From an uncultured Ruminococcus sp. (GTDB taxonomy: Bacteria > Bacillota > Clostridia > Oscillospirales > Ruminococcaceae), in contig UQXS01000136.1 of NCBI GenBank assembly GCA_900545125.1, forward strand, positions 1-6,639: DNA of 6,639 nt. The letters are read 5' to 3'. Both the position numbers and the translations under genes were made by a program. The notes beneath the pieces are model-generated. The model was given only the letters and a program-made list of their open reading frames with translations, made no database searches and was not told the DNA's origin. Below are positions 1 to 4,862 of this stretch, piece by piece (within the stretch, counting starts at the first letter, position 1; each line of letters begins with the position of its first letter).

Positions 1-367
1 GCCGTCCATGATCAGCCGGAAATCCGGATGCATTATCAATATTTCCTCAATGTGGGGACAGTGCGGAGCATCCTGCGAAGTCGATTACTCTGCATCAAAA
101 GCCGGAATAATCGGCTTTACCAAAGCTCTGGCAAAGGAAGTCGCTCCGTCGGGAATACGGGTAAACTGCATTGCGCCCGGTTTCATTATGACTGAAATGA
201 ACAGCCGATATTCTTCGGAAGATCTCGACCTGATACGTGAGGATATTCCCCTCGGAATCTTCGGAGAACCCCGACATATAGCCGATGCCGCATCCTTTCT
301 TGCATCGGATCAGTCTGAATATATCACCGGACAAATTCTCGCCGTAAATGGCGGAATGGTTATATAA
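1..367 (+). CDS. SDR-family NAD(P)-dependent oxidoreductase, C-terminal part (YmfI/FabG-like), 5' truncated by window edge
   Basis: The reading frame is open from base 2, so the ATG at 8 is probably internal and the N-terminal Rossmann half (TGxxxGxG) lies off-window. Numbering from that Met, the fragment has the classical SDR catalytic residues: Ser13/Ser14 in NISS, then Tyr27 and Lys31 in YSASK. It also has the substrate/cofactor loop VNCIAPGFI and the C-terminal YITGQ...VNGG signature of FabG-like reductases. The segment WGQCGASCEVDYSASK fits YmfI-type proteins, known in Bacillus as the EF-P 5-aminopentanone reductase, better than FabG, which usually has GNxGQxNYxAxK there. That assignment is family recall, not a search. 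The enzyme would be cytoplasmic and use NADPH. Only about 121 of roughly 245 residues are visible. No clear terminator follows the stop, and the next gene has its own promoter. A generic 3-oxoacyl-ACP reductase remains possible. Confidence 0.85.
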   Translation, partial: PSMISRKSGCIINISSMWGQCGASCEVDYSASKAGIIGFTKALAKEVAPSGIRVNCIAPGFIMTEMNSRYSSEDLDLIREDIPLGIFGEPRHIADAASFLASDQSEYITGQILAVNGGMVI

Positions 368-417
368 AGCAAAATTTATGTCAAATCTGCACAAAACAGA
401 ACTCATTTTTCAGTATA

Positions 418-430
418 GTATTACTAATAC
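418..430. repeat. 13-bp perfect palindrome GTATTAcTAATAC, possible operator
   Basis: The two 6-bp arms GTATTA and TAATAC surround a single C. The site lies 51 bases after the reductase stop and about 40 bases upstream of the predicted -35 box of the next operon. It is not followed by a T-run, so it is not an intrinsic terminator. It could be a binding site for a dimeric regulator or a chance event in AT-rich DNA. Confidence 0.3.
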
Positions 431-471
431 GCCGAAAATAATTACAGAATTGTGATATTTTTTGATATTAC

Positions 472-500
472 TTGAACTTTATTTTGTTTTGTGATATATT
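472..500 (+). promoter_or_regulatory. Sigma-A type promoter with extended -10 for the LTA synthase-thioesterase operon
   Basis: A -35 box TTGAAC (472-477) is separated by 17 bases from a -10 box TATATT (495-500). TG at 492-493 gives the extended -10 pattern TGN. Transcription would start near 507 and give a leader of about 64 bases. The spacing and both boxes fit the housekeeping consensus well, and no other equally good pair was seen in the gap. The leader shows no obvious riboswitch or attenuator hairpin. Confidence 0.65.
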
Positions 501-570
501 ATAGATACTAACCGGAGTTTTTGGGAATTAAGTATAAAAATGATAAAACTATTAAAAGGGATGATAACAA

Positions 571-2526
571 ATGGCTGGTAAATCAATCAAAAAGGAACAG
601 GTTGCCGTGGTAAAAGGCAATATGCCGGATATTGCCGAAAAACCGAAAGAAAAAGTCAATGCTCCCGAAAAGAAAGAACGCTTTAAAAAATTAAAGGTGT
701 TCAACCAGATGCGCAGAGAACGAACAGAAAAATACAAAAAATTTAATTATGCGCTGCTTATAATTTTTCCGCTTTTTATACTGTCAATGACAGAAATAAT
801 TCAGGGATGCAGCATTACACGATATTTTAATATGTGGGGGCATCACTTCGGTCCGATGCTCTTCGGTCTTATCATAACATACCTTATCTTCGCCTTTTTC
901 ATGGCTTTATTCAGAACAGGCTGGATCGCTGTATTGATCCAGAGTTTTATATATGTTGCTCTGGCTACCACTGAACGTTTCAAATACAATACCAACGGTA
1001 ATCATCTTATAATTTCAGATATGAAGCTGGTTCGCAGCGTCAAGAGTCTGACTTCATTTGCATACATAAAGATCACTTGGGATCTTGTTTTATGCTATCT
1101 GATTGTCATTGCAGCACTTTTCCTCATATTTTATTTCAATCCCAAGGTGAAATGGAAGCCTATCCCCAGAGTATCCGTCGGAGCTGTATTTATTCTTGCA
1201 GCTTTTGGTTTCGTTATGTGTCCTCCTTTCTACAGAACCGCTTACTCGGCATTCGGCATTGACGATACATATACAATAAGGCAAAGCAAGATCAACGATA
1301 AATTCAACAAAAACGGATTTATAGGATTCCTTCTCCAGACACTTTCCGAGGACTATGAACACAGACTTAAAGAACCCGAAAACTACAGCAAAAAGCACGT
1401 TGAAGATATCCAGAACAGTTCTCAGAATGTTCAGGACAGCACCCAGAATGTACATATCGTTGAAACCGGAGATTTCAACGGCGGAACAAAACCTAACGTT
1501 ATCGTTATAATGAGCGAATCATTTGCGGATTTCCGTGTTTTTGACGAGCTGGACGACAGGATCAACGATGAGGCTTATGCAAAATTTGACAAAGCCTGTC
1601 AGGAGGGAGAAAGCAGACGCATCATAACTCCTACATTTGCAAGCTGGACAGTACGTGCCGAATTCGAGCTTCTTTTCGGTCTGCCGGTAAAGGGTCTTAA
1701 CGATCCTAATATGCCGCAGAGAGAACTCAACAAGGAACATGATCTTCCGGCTCTTGCCCAGTATTACAATGACTGGGGCTACAACACCGCATATGTCCAT
1801 CCGTTCCAGCCGACATTCTACGGCAGAAAAAGTACTTATCCGCTTTTCGGCTTCCAGAATCTTTACTTCCATGACGACTCCACAGGTGAATCAGACTTCA
1901 CCGTTGACGTAAATCACTACGGCACATACGTTGATGATGCTACTATTTTCAATCAGCTTATCGACCTGCTTAACAATTCGGACGAACCAATGTATATCCA
2001 CACAACTACCATGCAGAATCATCAGCCATACAACCTTGGTGAAGATCCTGATGACGAATTCGGCAACTATCTCCAGTGGATACAGACTTCTAACGAAGCT
2101 CTTGACAATTTTCTGAATCAGATTAAAAATATCGACGAACCCACACTTGTATTCTTTGTAGGAGATCACTTCCCCTCACTGAGAAATGAAACAAGCGTAT
2201 ACAATGACATCGACCTTACCGAAGAGAGGGAAAGTCTCCTTTACGAGCAGACCTGCTTCTTCTGGAGCAACTATGATGCGGATTTTTCAAAAATTCCCGA
2301 TGAAAAGTTCTCTTTCTTCTATGTTCCGTATGTTATCCTTGATATAATTGATACACCAAGAGATACTTTCATTGAAAAAATGATGGACTATATGAAGGAA
2401 CTTCCGATATACTCTACGGCATTCGATCCTTCAATAGAACACGTTGAAGAACTTGACGAACTTACTTACGACCGTGTGATCGGTGATATTTACTCCGATT
2501 CACCTGTCAGTGAAGATGAGGATTGA
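571..2526 (+). CDS. LTA synthase family protein (sulfatase-fold phosphoglycerol transferase, MdoB/LtaS-like)
   Basis: A 651-residue polytopic membrane enzyme. The order is: a Lys/Glu-rich cytoplasmic N-terminus (1-60); five predicted membrane helices (about 60-76, 93-113, 115-134, 171-190, 202-220), the number usual for LtaS; a hydrophilic linker (about 230-305); and an extracytoplasmic alkaline-phosphatase/sulfatase-fold domain (about 308-600). Visible active-site elements are NVIVIMSESF with the metal ligand Glu316, the nucleophile Thr360 in SWTVRAEFELL (the LtaS Thr300 position), His484 in MQNHQPYN, and Asp532-His533 in VGDHFPSL. LtaS-type enzymes use Mn2+ to move glycerol-phosphate from phosphatidylglycerol onto a glycolipid-anchored polymer outside the membrane. 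The acceptor and exact polymer here cannot be read from sequence. The start at 571 is supported by AAAGGG at 555-560, ten bases upstream. It is the first gene of an operon with the thioesterase. The C-terminus is acidic (SEDED). An LtaS primase or another phosphoglycerol transferase of the same family is equally possible. Confidence 0.9.
   Translation: MAGKSIKKEQVAVVKGNMPDIAEKPKEKVNAPEKKERFKKLKVFNQMRRERTEKYKKFNYALLIIFPLFILSMTEIIQGCSITRYFNMWGHHFGPMLFGLIITYLIFAFFMALFRTGWIAVLIQSFIYVALATTERFKYNTNGNHLIISDMKLVRSVKSLTSFAYIKITWDLVLCYLIVIAALFLIFYFNPKVKWKPIPRVSVGAVFILAAFGFVMCPPFYRTAYSAFGIDDTYTIRQSKINDKFNKNGFIGFLLQTLSEDYEHRLKEPENYSKKHVEDIQNSSQNVQDSTQNVHIVETGDFNGGTKPNVIVIMSESFADFRVFDELDDRINDEAYAKFDKACQEGESRRIITPTFASWTVRAEFELLFGLPVKGLNDPNMPQRELNKEHDLPALAQYYNDWGYNTAYVHPFQPTFYGRKSTYPLFGFQNLYFHDDSTGESDFTVDVNHYGTYVDDATIFNQLIDLLNNSDEPMYIHTTTMQNHQPYNLGEDPDDEFGNYLQWIQTSNEALDNFLNQIKNIDEPTLVFFVGDHFPSLRNETSVYNDIDLTEERESLLYEQTCFFWSNYDADFSKIPDEKFSFFYVPYVILDIIDTPRDTFIEKMMDYMKELPIYSTAFDPSIEHVEELDELTYDRVIGDIYSDSPVSEDED
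1411..1452 (+). repeat. 21-bp tandem duplication in the linker of the LTA synthase
   Basis: Bases 1411-1431 and 1432-1452 match at 16 of 21 positions and encode QNSSQNV followed by QDSTQNV (residues 281-294). The copies lie in the hydrophilic linker between the last membrane helix and the catalytic domain, where length changes are likely to be tolerated. The repeat is in frame and leaves the gene intact. Confidence 0.6.
2518..2522 (+). promoter_or_regulatory. Ribosome binding site GAGGA that fixes the thioesterase start and lies inside the upstream gene
   Basis: GAGGA lies eight bases before the ATG at 2531, an ideal distance. It is embedded in the last codons of the LTA synthase, whose stop is at 2524-2526. 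This favours 2531 over the in-frame ATGs at 2483 and 2516, which lie inside the upstream gene and have no comparable site. The arrangement implies translational coupling. Confidence 0.7.
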
Positions 2527-2530
2527 ACAG

Positions 2531-2917
2531 ATGAAGAATATCGAAACCGGATGTTCAGGAACCGCTGAACTGACAGTAACGGAAAATGATCTTGCTGTAA
2601 ATGTGGGAAGCGGCACTCTTGAAGTCATGGCTACTCCCGTGATGGCAATGCTTATGGAAAAGGCTGCGTGCAGCTGTCTGGCAGATTTTCTGGAAAGCGA
2701 CGAAACTACCGTGGGAACTTTGCTGAATATCGCTCATACTTCAGCAACGCCGGAAGGAATGTCTGTCCGTGCAGAAGCCGTACTTCGTGAGATAAACGGC
2801 AGAGAATTCACCTTTGATGTTCGCGCGTATGATGAAGCAGGTCAGATTGGCAAAGGAACTCACAAAAGATTTCTGGTTTACGGCAAGAAATTCACTGATA
2901 AAGCCAAAGCAAAATAA
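2531..2917 (+). CDS. Hotdog-fold thioesterase, FlK (fluoroacetyl-CoA thioesterase)-like family
   Basis: A 128-residue cytoplasmic protein with no signal peptide or membrane segment. It is the usual length of single-domain hotdog thioesterases, which hydrolyse acyl-CoA thioesters as dimers. Thr35 (in EVMATP), Glu43 (in LMEKAA) and His69 (in NIAHTSATP) match the Thr42/Glu50/His76 triad of Streptomyces FlK with identical spacing (8 and 26 residues). The later segment GKGTHKRF also matches the family. By hand alignment, the FlK gate residue Phe36 corresponds to Thr29, so fluoroacetyl-CoA specificity is not expected and the natural substrate is unknown. The gene starts four bases after the LTA synthase stop, has its own GAGGA site, and ends just before a strong terminator, so it is the last gene of the operon. 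The basic C-terminal tail (FTDKAKAK) is unremarkable. The family call is firm, the role is not. Confidence 0.85.
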   Translation: MKNIETGCSGTAELTVTENDLAVNVGSGTLEVMATPVMAMLMEKAACSCLADFLESDETTVGTLLNIAHTSATPEGMSVRAEAVLREINGREFTFDVRAYDEAGQIGKGTHKRFLVYGKKFTDKAKAK

Positions 2918-2923
2918 TGATAC

Positions 2924-2953
2924 AAAAGCTCCCGGACTTACGGGAGCTTTTTT
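2924..2953 (+). terminator. Intrinsic terminator of the LTA synthase-thioesterase operon
   Basis: The perfect 11-bp stem AAAAGCTCCCG / CGGGAGCTTTT (2924-2934 and 2941-2951) has a six-base loop GACTTA and runs into a TTTTTT tract (2948-2953). It begins seven bases after the thioesterase stop. The A-run on the left arm could also give weak termination on the minus strand, but no minus-strand gene reaches it. Confidence 0.92.
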
Positions 2954-3022
2954 CATGTTGATATCAGTATGAACGATTTTTTTTATTTTTCCATAGGCTA
3001 TCATAAAATTATCACATAAAAG

Positions 3023-3035
3023 CTTATAATATAAG
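3023..3035 (+). promoter_or_regulatory. Likely -10 region of the htrA-like gene, inside a 13-bp palindrome
   Basis: A perfect consensus TATAAT (3025-3030) lies 49 bases before the start codon. It sits within the palindrome CTTATA-A-TATAAG (3023-3035). No convincing -35 box is found at 16-18 bases (the best candidates match two of six positions), although the DNA at 2975-2990 is T-rich. The call therefore rests mainly on the -10 box and on the strong terminator upstream, which makes a new promoter necessary. Confidence 0.45.
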
Positions 3036-3079
3036 ATACAGAGCTGAAAAACTCATTACATCAATGAAAGGAAGTTCTT

Positions 3080-4516
3080 ATGACAGATAAATTTACAAAT
3101 CCTGATAACGACAATCAGGACACAATTATAAACGAATCAGACTCTTTGTCCGATATCGGCAGCATAGGAAGCAAATCTTATGAAAATTATTATGACAGTC
3201 CGAAACCATCCGAACAAATCACACCGGATTTGAATTCATACACATATACTTCCGAAAATTGCCCGAAACCCAAAAAGAAACGCAGACACTTTTTCCTTAA
3301 ATCTGTAATATTCGTTCTTTGCCTTGCTATTGTCGGCGTAGGATCTGTTCAGGGTTACAAGATCTACATGGATAACAAGGATAAAACTGAAATTTCAGAA
3401 TTTGATCCCGACAAAAAAGATGCTGAAAAAAACAGTGGTGATTCTGATTCCGAAAATGATGCGGATGCAGCAGATTCCCATAAAAAAGAAGATATGCCCA
3501 GCCTTATCCAGCTTGCTTCCCGTGAAGATGCAAAGCCGATACCGGAGATAGTTGATGAGATCATGCCATCAGTTGTTGGAGTATCGTCAACCTTTAAATT
3601 CACTCAGGAATCATATGATTTCTTCGGCTGGAACTCCGGCACTCAGGAACGTGAAGCAACCGGCACAGGTACAGGATTTATTATTTCCGAGGACGGATAT
3701 ATTGTAACAAATGCTCACTGCGTATACGATTCAAGCGAGTATCATGCAGGAGAAGCAACCGATGTTTCCATTCTTTTCAGTGACGAAAGTGAAATGGATG
3801 CAAAAATTATAGCCTATGATATTGAAACGGATATTGCCGTTCTGAAAGTAGACAAGACCGGTCTCAAACCGGCAGTTATCGGAAACAGCGACGATCTTAT
3901 GGTCGGTGAACTGGTCATTGCTGTTGGAAATCCGCTGGGATTCGATCTTTTTGGTTCTGTTACAAGCGGAATAGTCTCCGCCCTTAACCGTCAGATCTCA
4001 GTAAACGAAAAAAGTATGTCCCTTATCCAGACCGATGCTGCAATCAACAGCGGTAACTCAGGCGGACCTCTTCTCAACAGCTGCGGACAGGTAATCGGAA
4101 TAAATTCCGCAAAAATGTCCTCAAATTACGGCAGCGCAAGCGTTGAAGGCCTTGGATTTGCAATCCCGATATCCGATGCAAAAGAGATAATTGACGATCT
4201 TATCAATTATAAATATGTCACCGGCAGACCGCAGATCGGTATAACTACCAGCGACATAACCGAAACTTATTCACGTTACCTCAATCTTCCTATGGGTGTG
4301 TATGTCCTTTCGGTTCTTCCGGACAGTGCCGCCGAAACTGCCGGAATTTTGCAGGGCGATGTAATTATCGACGTTGAAGGCAAGGCTGTTACGACCGGAG
4401 CTGAACTTAACGAGATCATAAGCCAGTACAAGGCAGGAGATACGATAAATCTCAAGCTCTACAGATCCGGTCAGGATATAAAAATAACGCTCGTTCTTCA
4501 GGAAAAAAAGTCCTGA
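3080..4516 (+). CDS. Membrane-anchored HtrA/DegP-like trypsin-fold serine protease with one PDZ domain
   Basis: A 478-residue S1C-family protease for envelope protein quality control. The order is: a polar cytoplasmic N-terminus (1-64); a basic KPKKKRRH stretch (63-70); one membrane helix (about 71-93); a very acidic, Asp/Ser-rich linker (about 100-138); a protease domain (about 155-380); and a PDZ domain (about 386-472). The complete catalytic triad is visible: His213 in VTNAHC, Asp251 in TDIAVLKVD and Ser327 in NSGNSGGPLL. The conserved GSVTSGIVSALNR and GLGFAIP segments are also present. The PDZ domain has the usual SAAETAGILQGDVI core. This fits the single-anchor Bacillota layout with the protease outside the membrane. 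The start is supported by AAAGGAAG (3067-3074) with good spacing. The gene stands alone between a terminator and a convergent neighbour. In other Bacillota such genes are induced by secretion stress through CssRS-like systems, but no such partner is visible here. Two cysteines, 214 and 335, lie in the protease domain. Confidence 0.95.
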   Translation: MTDKFTNPDNDNQDTIINESDSLSDIGSIGSKSYENYYDSPKPSEQITPDLNSYTYTSENCPKPKKKRRHFFLKSVIFVLCLAIVGVGSVQGYKIYMDNKDKTEISEFDPDKKDAEKNSGDSDSENDADAADSHKKEDMPSLIQLASREDAKPIPEIVDEIMPSVVGVSSTFKFTQESYDFFGWNSGTQEREATGTGTGFIISEDGYIVTNAHCVYDSSEYHAGEATDVSILFSDESEMDAKIIAYDIETDIAVLKVDKTGLKPAVIGNSDDLMVGELVIAVGNPLGFDLFGSVTSGIVSALNRQISVNEKSMSLIQTDAAINSGNSGGPLLNSCGQVIGINSAKMSSNYGSASVEGLGFAIPISDAKEIIDDLINYKYVTGRPQIGITTSDITETYSRYLNLPMGVYVLSVLPDSAAETAGILQGDVIIDVEGKAVTTGAELNEIISQYKAGDTINLKLYRSGQDIKITLVLQEKKS

Positions 4517-4562
4517 CACAAGCGCTTCCTTATTAAAAGAATTCTCCACATCTTCTCCTTTC

Positions 4563-4594
4563 TTAACCGTCATCCAGAAATGGATGACGGTTAA
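4563..4594. repeat. Palindrome A: 14-bp stem with GAAA tetraloop, CCGTCATCC family
   Basis: The perfect stem TTAACCGTCATCCA / TGGATGACGGTTAA (4563-4576 and 4581-4594) closes on a GAAA loop. It starts 46 bases after the htrA-like stop and would be transcribed into the 3' end of that mRNA. Neither side carries a T-run long enough for a standard terminator. Its role may be mRNA 3'-end protection, or it may simply be a dispersed repeat. It shares its core with palindrome D at 4812-4847. Confidence 0.75.
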
Positions 4595-4600
4595 TCTTGT

Positions 4601-4640
4601 AAAAAAATAAGGGAACGCCCTCTCTTACAGGGCGTTCCCT
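4601..4640 (-). terminator. Minus-strand intrinsic terminator for addA
   Basis: The perfect 12-bp stem AGGGAACGCCCT / AGGGCGTTCCCT (4610-4621 and 4629-4640) has a seven-base loop. Read on the minus strand it is followed by TATTTTTTT (4609-4601), the classic terminator pattern. On the plus strand it is followed by CTTC and gives no U-tract, so it is oriented to stop transcription arriving from addA. Confidence 0.75.
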
Positions 4641-4644
4641 CTTC

Positions 4645-4669
4645 AAAAACAGTCCACTGGACTGTTTTT
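4645..4669. terminator. Symmetric A/T-flanked hairpin, probable bidirectional terminator
   Basis: AAAAACAGTCCA and TGGACTGTTTTT (4645-4656 and 4658-4669) are perfect inverted repeats around a single C. In RNA the stem would be about 11 bp with a three-base ACT loop. Each strand ends in five U residues, with more A/T following on the plus strand (4665-4674). It can therefore terminate htrA on the plus strand and back up the 4601-4640 hairpin on the minus strand. Confidence 0.65.
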
Positions 4670-4680
4670 AAATTCACCCT

Positions 4681-4781
4681 TTGCAGAGCGCCCGAAGGCT
4701 AAAGCAGGGCTTTGCCCCGCCCCCCACCAGTGGTGCTGCCTCTGGACTCCGCCAAAGGGGGAAATCCCCCTTTGGAAACCC
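4681..4781. repeat. GC-rich intergenic block (64% GC over 4681-4780), probable dispersed repeat
   Basis: Counting bases gives 64 G+C in 100, far above the AT-rich sequence on both sides. It holds several inverted repeats: GGGC-TTT-GCCC (4707-4717), CACCA-G-TGGTG (4725-4735) and the long hairpin at 4752-4775. Open frames through it give Pro/Gly/Arg-rich peptides without a ribosome binding site or family resemblance, so it is not coding. I recall similar GGGCTTTGCCCCGC...CCACC sequences scattered between genes in Ruminococcus-like genomes. That is memory, not a search result. Confidence 0.5.
4752..4775. repeat. Strong GC hairpin inside the GC-rich block
   Basis: CCAAAGGGGG (4752-4761) pairs perfectly with CCCCCTTTGG (4766-4775) around an AAAT loop. 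No T-run follows on either strand, so it is unlikely to be a standard terminator. It marks the right-hand part of the GC-rich block, which ends within a few bases. Confidence 0.7.
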
Positions 4782-4811
4782 ATTATTAGTGATATTTTAC
4801 TTTCTTAACAC

Positions 4812-4847
4812 ACTAAACCGTCATCCTGAATCGAATGACGGTTTAGT
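4812..4847. repeat. Palindrome D: 13-bp stem, second member of the CCGTCATCC family
   Basis: ACTAAACCGTCAT (4812-4824) pairs perfectly with ATGACGGTTTAGT (4835-4847) around a ten-base loop. The left arm and loop start share AACCGTCATCC-x-GAA with palindrome A at 4563-4594, and the right arms share ATGACGGTT. It is the first hairpin downstream of the addA stop (15 bases), but the minus strand continues with GTGTTAAG and offers no U-tract. On the plus strand only TTATTT follows. Confidence 0.7.
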
Positions 4848-4862
4848 TTATTTCATAAGTTT

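Larger units (their letters stand above)
4558..4847. repeat. Composite repeat island filling the convergent intergenic region
   Basis: The 346 bases between the htrA-like stop and the addA stop hold no credible gene. They contain a nested set of repeats. The 10-mer CTTTCTTAAC occurs at 4558-4567 and again at 4800-4809, and each copy leads into a palindrome with the core AACCGTCATCC. Between them lie two hairpins with terminator features and a GC-rich block. The outer parts thus form an approximate direct repeat around about 240 bases. This may reflect insertion of a mobile intergenic element or recombination between copies of a dispersed repeat. No transposase or target-site duplication can be proven. 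Confidence 0.55.

Noticed and set aside
378..455. Possible 25-residue leader peptide in the first intergenic gap
   Set aside because: The ATG at 378 has no Shine-Dalgarno sequence and lies upstream of the predicted transcription start at about 507, so it would not be on the operon mRNA.
507..570. Riboswitch or attenuator in the LTA synthase leader
   Set aside because: The leader is only about 64 bases and AT-rich, and shows no stable hairpin or recognisable aptamer motif.
1090..1455. Minus-strand 121-codon open frame opposite the LTA synthase
   Set aside because: It lies fully within a well supported gene with clear family motifs, and has no independent ribosome binding site or family resemblance.
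2483..2530. Longer thioesterase starting at 2483 or 2516
   Set aside because: Both starts overlap the LTA synthase coding region and add residues that do not look like the family, whereas the 2531 start has GAGGA at ideal spacing.
4563..4594. Standard intrinsic terminator for the htrA-like gene
   Set aside because: The stem is excellent, but TAATCTTG follows instead of a U-tract. The hairpin at 4645-4669 is the better plus-strand candidate.
4558..4847. CRISPR array or insertion sequence
   Set aside because: There are only two related palindromes with unequal arms and no regular repeat-spacer pattern, and no transposase frame is present.
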